Below, in pieces: positions 24,961 to 32,999 of a stretch of 44,991 nucleotides of DNA. The stretch is from an uncultured Collinsella sp. (lineage in GTDB: Bacteria; Actinomycetota; Coriobacteriia; Coriobacteriales; Coriobacteriaceae). The stretch covers positions 1 to 44,991 of the forward strand of contig CAKUHP010000013.1 in NCBI GenBank assembly GCA_934658705.1, given 5' to 3'. Numbering within the stretch: position 1 is the first letter of the stretch; every line of letters starts with the position of its first letter. Made by a program: the position numbers and the translations under genes. The notes under the pieces are model-generated. The model made no database searches, was not told the DNA's origin, and saw only the letters and a program-made list of their open reading frames with translations.

Positions 24961-24989
24961 AAGGGCGCGACCAGAAGGTCAGCGCCCTT
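24961..24989 (+). terminator. Terminator of pyrE with GACC-AGAA-GGTC tip
   Basis: AAGGGCGC(24961-24968)/GCGCCCTT(24982-24989) enclose the tip GACC-AGAA-GGTC and a one-base bulge (A24981), followed by a broken T-run. The same tip and bulge position occur in the terminator at 26751-26791 with a different lower stem. Confidence 0.85.
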
Positions 24990-25071
24990 TCGTTTCACGT
25001 CACCTTGTCTCAAATGCGACCCGCTCGCTGCCGTTGCCAAAACATCGGCGTTGCTGTTGCTGGCACTTGGG

Positions 25072-25154
25072 TAGTCATTGGGGACGTTCTTAAACGACTA
25101 GTCGTTGGGGACGTTCTTGTTTGACTAGTCGTTTAAGAACGTCCCCAATGACTA
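25072..25154. repeat. Large GGGGACGTTCTT palindrome
   Basis: Perfect 32-base arms (25072-25103, 25123-25154) around a 19-base centre that itself carries another TTGGGGACGTTCTT. Each arm ends in the palindrome GACTAGTC. No coding potential is seen. A shorter relative lies at 26861-26919. It lies downstream of the pyrE terminator and upstream of crr. Confidence 0.9.
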
Positions 25155-25269
25155 TGCGCCAAGCGTTTTTGGGCCGAGAACGACCTCGAGCTTGTCATGG
25201 AGGACGGCGACCTGCAGGATATCGCCGACGGCGAGAGCGCCAGAGGAGCCCGAGATTCGAACCCTCACC

Positions 25270-25298
25270 TTAGTTTTCAGACTAAGTGGCACTATAAT
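25270..25298 (+). promoter_or_regulatory. Promoter of crr
   Basis: TTAGTT(25270-25275), 17 bases, then a perfect TATAAT at 25293-25298. The -35 match is weak and overlaps a small CTTAGT/ACTAAG stem. Transcription would start near 25305, about 43 bases before the ATG. Confidence 0.55.
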
Positions 25299-25347
25299 CA
25301 CCATAGGCATGCGCACAACGCTGCGCTTAATCAAGAGGAGAAAACGT

Positions 25348-25884
25348 ATGGGTCTGTTTGACATGTTCAAGAAGAAGGCTGAGCCCGCGGCTGCCGCTGC
25401 TCCTGCCTCCATCTCTGCTTCTGCCGGCGCCGACGTGCTGTGCTCGCCCGTCAAGGGCAAGGTCATCAAGATGGTCGACGTGCCCGATCCCGTCTTTGGT
25501 GGCGAGGTTCTGGGCAAGGGCTGCGCCGTGTGGCCCGAGGACGATCTGGTCTACGCTCCCTGCGACGGCAAGGTGACCGTCACCATGGGTCATGCCGTGG
25601 GCCTGCAGTCCGATAGCGGCATCGAGGTTCTGGTTCACGTTGGCGTCGATACCGTCAACATGAACGGCGACGGCTTCGAGGGCTTCGTCAAGGCCGACGA
25701 CGTCGTTAAGGCCGGCCAGCCCATGCTCAAGATCGACCGCGCCAAGATTGCCGCTGCCGGCTACAAGGATTGCGTCGTCGTGGCCGTGTCCAACACTGCC
25801 GAGTTTGCCGATGTTGAGCTCGCCGTCGAGGCTGACTCTGCTGTTGCTGCCGGCGATGCCATTGTCAAGGTTGTTCGCAAGTAG
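25348..25884 (+). CDS. crr: PTS glucose-type EIIA protein (EIIA-Glc)
   Basis: A 178-aa standalone EIIA of the glucose family. It accepts phosphate from HPr and passes it to a membrane EIIB/EIIC, and may have regulatory roles. The active His is H97 in VLVHVGVDTV, with the partner H82 in MGHAVGLQS. CSPVKGKVIKMVDVPDPVF and the closing VKAGQPMLKID are family blocks. The N-terminus (MGLFDMFKKK, then Ala-rich) looks like a short amphipathic membrane-touching helix plus linker, as in E. coli EIIA-Glc. ATG 25348 follows AAGAGGAG; longer upstream frames have no ribosome site. It is monocistronic, with its own promoter and terminator. No EIIBC gene is in the window. Confidence 0.93.
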   Translation: MGLFDMFKKKAEPAAAAAPASISASAGADVLCSPVKGKVIKMVDVPDPVFGGEVLGKGCAVWPEDDLVYAPCDGKVTVTMGHAVGLQSDSGIEVLVHVGVDTVNMNGDGFEGFVKADDVVKAGQPMLKIDRAKIAAAGYKDCVVVAVSNTAEFADVELAVEADSAVAAGDAIVKVVRK

Positions 25885-25908
25885 GTTGCAACGTCCAAGG
25901 GATATTTT

Positions 25909-25940
25909 AGGGTGGTCGGATTGTCCGGCCGCCCTTTTTT
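25909..25940 (+). terminator. Intrinsic terminator of crr
   Basis: An 11-bp stem with arms ending at 25920 and starting at 25924 (two G-U pairs), loop TTG, then TTTTTT to 25940. Confidence 0.9.
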
Positions 25941-26119
25941 ATTGGACCGGGCGCGCGCGTTTTATTGCACGCCGGGCAGATCTGTAAACCGTTCGGACGC
26001 TAAAACGAACCGACCGCGCCCTTGCTTCGTCGGGGGTGTTTGTTAACGGCTAAAATGGCCTCATTGTTACGACGTGCGCCGTGTTGGGAAGCGCGACGCC
26101 GCTTGTTTGGAGGAATGTC

Positions 26120-26677
26120 ATGAAAAAGAAGCTGCTGCTTGCGCCCCTGATGGCCACGCTGGTCGCGTGCGTGGTTCTGCTTTCTGGCTGCGGAGGCCCC
26201 TCGGTCGAGGAGCTCATCACCGAGGACCTCACGACTCAGTTTGATGAAGTCAAAAACGCTGGCGACGATTTCCTCGCCGGCCTGGAGGAGGCTTCGGGCG
26301 ACGAGTTCGAGCAGCTGGGTATTGATCCCAAGGAGTACGCCAAGACCTATCTCGAGGGCTTTGACTGCAAGATCGGCGACGTGACGGTCGACGAGGACAA
26401 GGGCACCGCAACTGCCGAGGTCACCATCAGCTGCAAGTCTATGAACCAGATCGTCGAGGATTTTGCCACCCAGTACCAGGAGAAGGTTACCGCACTCGAT
26501 TCGATGCCTTCCGATGACGAGCTGTACAAGATGGCCGGTCAGGTTATGGTCGATGTGACCAAGGCTGCTAAGACCAAGGACACCACGGTCACCTTCAAGT
26601 ACACCTGCAATGACGACGGCGAGTGGTCTGCCGACGATTCCGCAACCAACGAGATGATGAATGCGATGATGAACTAG
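26120..26677 (+). CDS. Small lipoprotein (DUF5105-like)
   Basis: A 185-aa lipoprotein with basic N-terminus MKKKLLL and lipobox LSGC (residues about 22-25). The mature domain is alpha/beta and acidic: EELITEDLTTQFDEVKN, LEGFDCKIGDVTVD, ATAEVTISCKSM with two Cys that could form a disulfide, and ending KYTCNDDGEWSADDS. The pattern recalls the Firmicutes DUF5105 lipoproteins, but the match is not certain. Strong ribosome-binding site TTGGAGGA. It is single, followed by the second copy of the composite 3' element. Function unknown. Confidence 0.82.
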   Translation: MKKKLLLAPLMATLVACVVLLSGCGGPSVEELITEDLTTQFDEVKNAGDDFLAGLEEASGDEFEQLGIDPKEYAKTYLEGFDCKIGDVTVDEDKGTATAEVTISCKSMNQIVEDFATQYQEKVTALDSMPSDDELYKMAGQVMVDVTKAAKTKDTTVTFKYTCNDDGEWSADDSATNEMMNAMMN

Positions 26678-26680
26678 TTC

Positions 26681-26708
26681 GTTACGGCGTTTTACCAAAC
26701 GCCGTAAC
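26681..26708 (+). other. First hairpin of the composite 3' element, copy 2
   Basis: GTTACGGCGTTT(26681-26692)-TACC-AAACGCCGTAAC(26697-26708), a perfect 12-bp stem. It aligns with 24886-24912, and the downstream GACGCTGCGCG is shared by both copies. Confidence 0.8.
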
Positions 26709-26750
26709 TGCTCGACGCTGCGCGCCCACCAGAACGACAACTTGTCATTC

Positions 26751-26791
26751 AAAGAGGACGGCATGACCAGAAGGTCTATGCCGTCCTCTTT
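26751..26791 (+). terminator. Terminator with GACC-AGAA-GGTC tip, copy 2
   Basis: A 14-bp lower stem (26751-26764/26778-26791), then GACC-AGAA-GGTC with a one-base bulge on the 3' side, and a short T-run. It has the same tip as 24961-24989 but a different, fully paired lower stem. Confidence 0.87.
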
Positions 26792-26860
26792 TCATGCCAA
26801 TTTGTTCGCTCTGGTGCCCGCTCGCTGTCCGTCCTCTACCTATGGTGTCGCCATGGTGGT

Positions 26861-26919
26861 CATTGGGGACGTTCTTAAATGACTAGTCGTTGGGTAGTCA
26901 TTTAAGAACGTCCCCAACG
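26861..26919. repeat. GGGGACGTTCTT palindrome, second copy
   Basis: 25-base arms (26861-26885, 26895-26919) with one mismatch and a 9-base loop. The arm sequence matches 25076 onward except TAAATGACTA in place of TAAACGACTA, changed on both arms. Confidence 0.88.
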
Positions 26920-26942
26920 ACTAGTGCGACCCGGAATTCTGC

Positions 26943-27026
26943 CTCGAAACGGGATGCCGTTTCCCTGGCGGGGCTCAACCGGAAAGCACATTCCAGTTTG
27001 AGGCGTCAAAACGGGATGCGCTTTCC
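26943..27026. repeat. Three copies of a 22-base AACGGGATGC...TTTCC motif
   Basis: Copies at 26943-26964 (+), 26981-27002 (-) and 27005-27026 (+) share the pattern CAAAACGGGATGCGCTTTCC with substitutions (14 to 17 of 22 matching between pairs). Copies 1 and 2 face each other as an imperfect inverted repeat. The block fills the gap before the end of gph. Confidence 0.6.
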
Positions 27027-27067
27027 GCGCGGCAAAATCGCCGTGGCTGCGTTGAGCGTCGGACTCG

Positions 27068-27736
27068 TTACTCGCCCAAAATCAGCGCTGCGAGCTCGTC
27101 TTGGGTGTCCACCACGTAGTCGGCGCCGGCCGCCTCAAGCTCCGCTCGACCGCGGAAGCCCCAGGTGACGCCGGCGCTCTTAAGGCCGGCGTTGTGACCG
27201 GTCAAAACATCGACATTCGAATCGCCTACGTAGAGCGTGGTTGCCGGGTCGGCGCCCAGCTCCTCCATCACATGCAGTGTGACGGGTGCTTCGGGCTTGG
27301 GCGGAAACGCGTCCACGCGGCCCTGTACCAGCGCAAAGCGATCGGGGCCAAAGTACTTCTCGATAAGCGGGGCGGCCGAGACATGATCCTTGTTGGTGAG
27401 CACGGCAAGCTGAACGCCTGCGGCACGTAGACGGTCGAGCATCTCGATCGTGCCGGCGTAGGGGGCGGTGTGGTCCTCCTTGTGCTCGCCGTAATATGCC
27501 CTAAACTCGGCGAGCGTCTGCTCAAACATGCGACCGTCGCCCGCATACTCGGCGGGCATAAAGCGCTCGACCAGCTTGAGCATGCCGTTTCCCACCTTGT
27601 AGCGGTACTCGTCCACGGCAAACGTGGGCCAGCCGTGCATCTCGCAGGTATGGTTACCGGCTGCCGCCAGGTCCTCGAGCGTGTTGAGGATGGTGCCGTC
27701 CAGATCAAAGATCACATGGGAATAAACTGCTGCCAT
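27068..27736 (-). CDS. gph: HAD-family phosphatase, phosphoglycolate phosphatase-like
   Basis: A 222-aa HAD hydrolase of subclass I. Motif I FDLDGTILN holds the nucleophile D11 and acid/base D13; motif II is VLTNK; the motif III lysine is in FPPKPEAP; motif IV is YVGDSNVDV. The cap domain between motifs I and II is helical, as in Gph/PGMB-like enzymes. Predicted cytoplasmic hydrolysis of small phosphates such as 2-phosphoglycolate; other small phosphosugars are possible. ATG 27736 follows GGCAGGAG. It is 126 bases downstream of hypE on the same strand with its own ribosome site, and is probably not part of the hyp operon. Confidence 0.87.
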   Translation of the reverse strand: MAAVYSHVIFDLDGTILNTLEDLAAAGNHTCEMHGWPTFAVDEYRYKVGNGMLKLVERFMPAEYAGDGRMFEQTLAEFRAYYGEHKEDHTAPYAGTIEMLDRLRAAGVQLAVLTNKDHVSAAPLIEKYFGPDRFALVQGRVDAFPPKPEAPVTLHVMEELGADPATTLYVGDSNVDVLTGHNAGLKSAGVTWGFRGRAELEAAGADYVVDTQDELAALILGE

Positions 27737-27862
27737 GGGTGCTCCTGCCGTTTAAGTTGCAAAACGCTCCCCATGATACTGGGCTTGCGCTTCAGGCATG
27801 TTTGGAATTTGAATCTCTGTAACAGCCTCGAGCTACACTGCGTCGATCGATAGCCTTTGCCG

Positions 27863-28897
27863 CTAGCAAATTCTCGGCAGCTGTTCTCCCACGAGCATAT
27901 CGAGGATACGGGTCGAGCCCCATCCGGTGCGCACGCGCACGGCGGGACGAGCGTCTTCGGCAATCGGTAGCACGCGCCCGATGATAGCGGCGTTCTCGCC
28001 GTAGCGGGCGGCGCGCATGGCCGCCAGCGCCGCGTCGGCCTGCTCGGCCGGCACCACGGCGACCATCTTGCCCTCGTTTGCCACCTGCAGTACGTCGTAG
28101 CCGAGCATCTCGCAGGCGGCCTGCACGTCGGGGCGCACGGGTACGGCGTCCTCGTCAATCTCCATGGCAACGCCGCTGGCCTGCGCAAACTCGTTGAGCG
28201 TGGATGCCAGGCCGCCACGCGTGGGGTCGCGGAAGCACCGCGTGTTAGGGGCGGCGGCCAGCACGTCGGCAATCAGGTGGTTGAGCGGCGCGGCGTCGCT
28301 CTCGATGCTGCTCGAAAATGCCAGGCCCTCGCGCTGGCTCATGATGGCGATGCCGTGGTCGCCCAGCGTGCCCGAGACCAGGATGACGTCGCCGGGCTGG
28401 CAGTTTGCACCGCTGAGCGCCACGCCCGCGGGCACCTCGCCCACGCCGGCGGTATTGATGTAGACGCCGTCGGCCCCGCCGCGCTCGACCACTTTGGTGT
28501 CGCCGGTGATAATCGCCACGCCTGCCTCGCGCGCCGTTTGGGCCATGGTCTGCGCGATCTGGCGCAGTTTGTCCATGGGATAGCCTTCTTCGAGGATAAA
28601 ACCGCACGACAGGTAGCGTACGTTGGCGCCCGAGGTCGCGACGTCGTTGACGGTTCCGCACACGGCGAGCCTGCCGATGTTGCCGCCGGGGAAGAACTGC
28701 GGCGTCACCACAAAGCTGTCGGTCGACATGGCGATGCGCCCGCTCGCGGGTAGCGCGGCGACGCCGGCATCGTTGCCCGCGAGCAGCTCGGGCGACCCAA
28801 AGGCATCCAGAAAGACCTCGTCGATAATGCGTTTCATCATCTGCCCGCCGGAGCCGTGGCCCAGCAGGACAGTGCTATCGGTGACGCTATGGGACAT
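27863..28897 (-). CDS. hypE: Hydrogenase maturation protein HypE
   Basis: A 344-aa member of the PurM/SelD superfamily. HypE dehydrates the carbamoyl group placed on its C-terminal cysteine by HypF, yielding the cyanide ligand of the [NiFe] centre. The essential C-terminus PRIC is present. LLGHGSGGQMMKRII and AGNDAGVAALP are nucleotide-binding N-terminal blocks, and RDPTRGGLASTLNE is the family signature. The start is at ATG 28897 with GGAG eight bases before; the frame extends upstream but overlaps hypD without a site. It is last of the hypF-C-D-E order, 29 bases after hypD. Confidence 0.95.
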   Translation of the reverse strand: MSHSVTDSTVLLGHGSGGQMMKRIIDEVFLDAFGSPELLAGNDAGVAALPASGRIAMSTDSFVVTPQFFPGGNIGRLAVCGTVNDVATSGANVRYLSCGFILEEGYPMDKLRQIAQTMAQTAREAGVAIITGDTKVVERGGADGVYINTAGVGEVPAGVALSGANCQPGDVILVSGTLGDHGIAIMSQREGLAFSSSIESDAAPLNHLIADVLAAAPNTRCFRDPTRGGLASTLNEFAQASGVAMEIDEDAVPVRPDVQAACEMLGYDVLQVANEGKMVAVVPAEQADAALAAMRAARYGENAAIIGRVLPIAEDARPAVRVRTGWGSTRILDMLVGEQLPRIC

Positions 28898-28926
28898 ATC
28901 GAAAACTCCAATCGAGGGTGTTTGAG

Positions 28927-30039
28927 CTAGTCGTGATAACGATAATGTGCTGCGCAGCTGCCTTCCGAGCTCACCATGCACGGGCCGACGGGGTGCTCGG
29001 GCGTGCAGGCGTGGCCGAAGAGTGGGCAGTCGCCGGGCGTAATGGCCCCGCGCAGTACGTCGCCGCAGCGACATCCGCGCGGCTCGACCGTCGGTTCGAC
29101 CGGCACGTCATAGCGGGCGCCGGCATCAAAGTGCGAGAATTCGGGGCGAATAATGAGGCCCGAGCCGGCAATCGGTCCTAGCCCGCGCCATGTCGTGTCG
29201 CACGGCTCAAACACCTGCTCGACTAGGTGGCGCGCCACGGGGTTGCCGTCCGCATTGACGCCGCGGCGGTAGGCGTTATCGATCGCGGGCCGTCCCTCAA
29301 TAACCATCTGGACCAGCATGCGGATGCCCTGCAAGATATCGACCGGCTCAAACCCGGTAACCACGCCCGGCGTCTTAAACTCGTCGACCAAAAAGCCAAA
29401 GGGTGCAAGGCCCGTGATGGTGGCGACGTGACCCGGCAGGATAAATCCGTCGATGGTCGTTTCGGGGTCGTTGGCGATTGCGCGCAGCGCCGGCGGCGTG
29501 GTTTTATGGGCGCAGTAGACCGAGAAGTTCTGGAGCCCGCGCGCATCGGCCTCCAGGATGGCGGCGGCGATGGTGGGCGTCGTGGTCTCAAAGCCGACGC
29601 CCATAAAGATGACCGGGCGGTCGGGGTTGTGCTCGGCAATATCGAGCGCGTCGAGCGGCGAGTAGACGATGCGGATGTCGCGCCCTGCCGCCTTTTGCGC
29701 GGCGAGCGAGGTGGACGACCCGGGAACGCGCATCATGTCGCCAAACGTGGTGATGATGGCATCGTCCATCTTGGCGAGTGCGATTGCGTGGTCGATGTCG
29801 CGGTTGGCGGTGACGCAGACCGGACAGCCCGGACCGCTCAGCAGCTTGAGCCCCGCCGGCATAATGGAGCGGAAGCCATAGCGGCCGATGCTCACGGTGT
29901 GCGTGCCGCAGACTTCCATAAGGTTGATAGTACGGTCGCCGACAAGTCCGTGAATGCGTTCGATGAGCTCGCGGGCCAGCTTGGGGTCGCGAAATGCCGA
30001 AAAGTCGATGCCGGAGTGAACCGGCTGCTCGGCCGCCAC
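28927..30039 (-). CDS. hypD: Hydrogenase maturation protein HypD
   Basis: A 370-aa iron-sulfur protein that, with HypC, carries the iron to which CN and CO are attached. Family blocks seen: MEVCGTHTVSIGRYG, LLSGPGCPVCVT, GVGFETTTPTIAAAI, and the C-terminal [4Fe-4S] region CRCGDVLRG...CPLFGHAC...CMVSSEGSCAA. All conserved cysteines appear present. The start is GTG at 30039, overlapping the hypC stop by one base (TAGTG), so translation is coupled. Confidence 0.96.
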   Translation of the reverse strand: MAAEQPVHSGIDFSAFRDPKLARELIERIHGLVGDRTINLMEVCGTHTVSIGRYGFRSIMPAGLKLLSGPGCPVCVTANRDIDHAIALAKMDDAIITTFGDMMRVPGSSTSLAAQKAAGRDIRIVYSPLDALDIAEHNPDRPVIFMGVGFETTTPTIAAAILEADARGLQNFSVYCAHKTTPPALRAIANDPETTIDGFILPGHVATITGLAPFGFLVDEFKTPGVVTGFEPVDILQGIRMLVQMVIEGRPAIDNAYRRGVNADGNPVARHLVEQVFEPCDTTWRGLGPIAGSGLIIRPEFSHFDAGARYDVPVEPTVEPRGCRCGDVLRGAITPGDCPLFGHACTPEHPVGPCMVSSEGSCAAHYRYHD

Positions 30040-30299
30040 TAGTAGGCCTCTGCCGGGTTGGTTGCCAGCTGGTCTTCCTCGACCAGCTCGGTCATGGTGT
30101 TGACCAGGTCGAGCGTCTCTTGGGCTTCCTGCTCGTCAACAATCTGGATGCCAAAGCCGGCATGCACGAGAACATAGTCGCCTACCTGCGCCGTTGGCAC
30201 GAGCCGCAGCGAAACGGGGCGCTCGATGCCCATCATGTCGACGGTGGCCTTGAGGTCGTCGTCGCGCTTGACTACTTTACCGGGAACGGCAAGGCACAT
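30039..30299 (-). CDS. hypC: Hydrogenase maturation chaperone HypC
   Basis: An 86-aa small chaperone that binds HypD and delivers the Fe(CN)2CO unit to the hydrogenase large subunit. The N-terminal MCLAVPGKVV with the essential Cys2 is diagnostic, followed by the OB-like beta barrel (VGDYVLVHAGFGIQIVDEQEA). Start ATG 30299 follows AAAAGGGGA. It lies 123 bases from hypF and overlaps hypD by one base. Confidence 0.95.
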   Translation of the reverse strand: MCLAVPGKVVKRDDDLKATVDMMGIERPVSLRLVPTAQVGDYVLVHAGFGIQIVDEQEAQETLDLVNTMTELVEEDQLATNPAEAY

Positions 30300-30422
30300 A
30301 TTGGTCCCCTTTTATACGCTTTGCGCTGGATAGGCGCTGGATAATCCATCGTTTGATGGTAGCGCTCGCGGGGTTCGCGGGCAAACGCGTTACACCTGTG
30401 AGACGGTGGCGCGCAGCTGCTC
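30300..30422 (-). other. hypF-hypC spacer with tandem repeat and small hairpin
   Basis: GCGCTGGATA occurs twice (30323-30332 and 30334-30343), 11 bases apart, beside a CCATC-gttt-GATGG hairpin near 30347-30360. The rest holds the hypC ribosome-binding site. One helical turn between repeats could suit a protein-binding site; nothing else is seen. Confidence 0.35.
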
Positions 30423-32882
30423 CTACTGCAGCGCTGCCCGCGCGAGTTGAGCGCGCGCGACGGCTGCCTGGCCGTAGGCGATGCAGCCGTCGTTGACGGG
30501 CACCGTATGGGGAACCAAGACGGCAAGCCCCGCGTTTTTGAGCTCGCGGGTGAGAAGCTGGAACAGAAGCCGGTTCATGAACACGCCGCCCGAGAGCGCG
30601 ATGGTATCGATGCCCTCGCGGGCGCAGATTTCGCTTGCGATGCGGGCCGATGCGCGTGCGATGGCGATATGGAAGTCGAGCGCAAGCCTGTCGGCCGACA
30701 CGCCGCACGAAATACCCTCCAAGAGCCCCTCGAAAAACGGCTGGGGGTCCAAGATCGGGGAGCCGTCGGCATGCGCGGATACGTCCACCTGACTATCGAT
30801 GGCAGAGACATTTTTTTCGCCGAGTGCGCGCCAAGCGGCGGCTTCGAGCTCGATGGCGGGCTCGCCCTCGTAGGTTGCCTGTCCGCAAATGCCCAGGACC
30901 GCGGCTGCGGCGTCAAACAAGCGGCCCATGCTGCTCGTGTGCGGGCTGTTGATGTTCCTTTCGATCATCGTGGTCGTCACGCTACGCGTTTGTTCATCGA
31001 GGCGCCCCAAGAGCTTCGCGGCGCCTGGGTGTTCGAGCAGGTCGAGCTCGCCGAGCAGGGCAAAGGCGTTGCGACGGGCATCGCGCACGGATGCAGCACC
31101 GCCGGGCAGCGGCCAGGCACGTAGGTGCGCGGCGCGCTCAAAATCGGCGAGGCCGGCGACAAGAAACTCGCCGCCCCAAATGGTTCCGTCGGTGCCGGCG
31201 CCCGTTCCGTCAAAGGCAATGCCAAGCACACGCGCGTCAGGCGCAAGTTGGCCCGCAGCGATGGCCTCGGCCATCACGCTCGCGATATGTGCGTGATGAT
31301 GTTGAACTTCGACAAGCGGCAGATCGTGTTCCTGTGCCTGCTCGCGGGCCCACTGGCTCGACAGGTAGCTGGGGTGCAAATCGCAGACCAGGGCAGCGGG
31401 CACCAGGTCAAAGAGGTCTTCCAGACGCGTGCGCGCGGCGTTCCAGGCATCGAAGGTCGCGCCGTTCTCGACGTCGCCGATGTGTTGCGACACGAAACAG
31501 GTCGACGCACCGTCCACATCCTCACGCGTGAGTGCGATCGTGGCCTTTTGCTGGGGGCCGCAGGCGAGCACGGAGGGCGCGGCGCCGGCGAGCGTCGGCA
31601 GCGGCAACGGCTGGGGCGCATATCCGCGAGCACGGCGTACGGGCATAGCGGTTCCATCGACCACACGCACCACGGAGTCGTCGTAGCGCGAGAGGATTGC
31701 GCGGTCGTTGCCGAGCAGTGCGTCGGCGATACCGGCGGTAACGAGATGTTCCCAGGCAAGATCGTCATCGGTCTCGATGGGCTCTTCGCTCAGGTTTCCG
31801 CTGGTCATGACAAGCGCGTGCATGCCATGGGCTTCCGCTGTGGCAAGCAGTAGATGCTGAAGCGGGGTATAGGGGAGCATGACGCCGAGCTCGGGCAAGT
31901 CGTGTGCAACGGACGGTGCGAGCACGAGGGCGTCGGAAAAATCGCCGTCGCTCCCGCCAACGGCACGCCGGCACAGCAGCACGATGGGCCGCACGCTACC
32001 GGTCAGCAAGTCGCGCTCGACATTATCGATATGGCACAGGCGCTCGGCATCGGCAAGGCTGCGCACCATGACGGCAAGCGGCTTGTTGCTGCGGCGCTTG
32101 CGACGGCGCAACTCGATCACCGCCTGTTCGTTGGCGGCGTCGCAGGCAAGATGGAATCCGCCCAGGCCCTTGATGGCGACGATGCCGCCGTCGGCCAACA
32201 ATTCAACGCAGCGGTCAATAATGGCATCGCTGGCCTCGCGTGTGGTGCCGACAGCCGGTGTCGCAGGCGAATTCCCGCGTGCGTCGTCGTCCGCAACTTC
32301 GCGCCAGGTAATATGAGGCCCGCAATCAAAACAGGCGTCGGGCTGCGCGTGAAAACGCCGGTCGAGCGGGTCGCCATACTCCGCGGCGCACGTGGGACAC
32401 ATGGGAAAGCGATCCATCGAGGTGGCCACTCGGTCATAGGGCAGCGAGCGGATGATAGTAAAGCGCGGACCGCAGTTGGTACAGTTGATAAAGGGGTAGT
32501 GATAGCGCCGGTCGGCGGGGTCGAACAACTCGCGCAGGCAATCGTCGCAGGTGGCGATGTCGGGCGAGACAAGTGTGGTGTGCGCGGTTTGGTCCTGCGA
32601 CGCCACGATGCGAAAGCCCTGCTCATAGGCGGCATCCCAGGCCCCGGGCTCCAAATCCGCAACGTCAACGCGCTCCACGCGGGCAGCCGCGGGCGCGTGC
32701 TCCGCCAGTGCGGCGACAAAGCCGTCGACGGCCGCGCCCGAAGCATGCGCCTCGATATGCACGCCGTCGCCCGCGTTGAGCACCCAGCCGCAAATGCCAT
32801 GCGCCATAGCTTCGCGATACACAAACGGCCGCATGCCAACGCCCTGCACAATGCCCGTCACGTGAATATGCGCATGCCGCAT
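30423..32882 (-). CDS. hypF: Carbamoyltransferase HypF
   Basis: An 819-aa enzyme that makes the cyanide precursor by transferring carbamoyl from carbamoyl phosphate to HypE. Domains in order: acylphosphatase (1-90, VQGVGMRPFVYR), two C4 zinc fingers (CDDCLREL...CTNCGPRF and CPTCAAEYG...CFDCGPH), YrdC-like (about 200-380, with KGLGGFHLACDA and SNKPLAVMV) and a Kae1-like C-terminal domain with VQHHHAHIAS and ALSGGVFMNRLL. All parts are present. The start is placed at ATG 32882 because GAGGGAGAG sits just before it; ATG 32897 is possible. The gap to nikR (117 bases) is mostly filled by a palindromic repeat. Confidence 0.95.
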   Translation of the reverse strand: MRHAHIHVTGIVQGVGMRPFVYREAMAHGICGWVLNAGDGVHIEAHASGAAVDGFVAALAEHAPAAARVERVDVADLEPGAWDAAYEQGFRIVASQDQTAHTTLVSPDIATCDDCLRELFDPADRRYHYPFINCTNCGPRFTIIRSLPYDRVATSMDRFPMCPTCAAEYGDPLDRRFHAQPDACFDCGPHITWREVADDDARGNSPATPAVGTTREASDAIIDRCVELLADGGIVAIKGLGGFHLACDAANEQAVIELRRRKRRSNKPLAVMVRSLADAERLCHIDNVERDLLTGSVRPIVLLCRRAVGGSDGDFSDALVLAPSVAHDLPELGVMLPYTPLQHLLLATAEAHGMHALVMTSGNLSEEPIETDDDLAWEHLVTAGIADALLGNDRAILSRYDDSVVRVVDGTAMPVRRARGYAPQPLPLPTLAGAAPSVLACGPQQKATIALTREDVDGASTCFVSQHIGDVENGATFDAWNAARTRLEDLFDLVPAALVCDLHPSYLSSQWAREQAQEHDLPLVEVQHHHAHIASVMAEAIAAGQLAPDARVLGIAFDGTGAGTDGTIWGGEFLVAGLADFERAAHLRAWPLPGGAASVRDARRNAFALLGELDLLEHPGAAKLLGRLDEQTRSVTTTMIERNINSPHTSSMGRLFDAAAAVLGICGQATYEGEPAIELEAAAWRALGEKNVSAIDSQVDVSAHADGSPILDPQPFFEGLLEGISCGVSADRLALDFHIAIARASARIASEICAREGIDTIALSGGVFMNRLLFQLLTRELKNAGLAVLVPHTVPVNDGCIAYGQAAVARAQLARAALQ

Positions 32883-32901
32883 GCGACTCTCCCTCATCAA
32901 A

Positions 32902-32982
32902 ACCGACCAAAAAGGGACAGGTTTATTTTGGTAGGTAAAACATCTAAACCTGCCAAAACAAACCAGTCCCTTTTTGGCAGGT
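32902..32982. repeat. Palindrome with GGGAC core between nikR and hypF
   Basis: Arms 32902-32936 and 32948-32982 match at about 30 of 35 positions; both arms contain CCAAAAAGGGAC and a GGTTT-TTTTGG block. It belongs by layout to the GGGAC/GGGGAC family seen elsewhere in the window. Confidence 0.75.
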
Positions 32983-32999
32983 GCGCTGCGGGAAACCCG

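Noticed and set aside
25240..25290. tRNA-like stretch on the minus strand (GGGTTCGAATC T-arm and CTGAAAA anticodon-like loop)
   Set aside because: The T-stem does not pair, the anticodon stem only closes with an 8-base loop, and no 5' acceptor strand complementary to the 3' side was found. Not a tRNA; possibly a chance match or tRNA-derived scrap.
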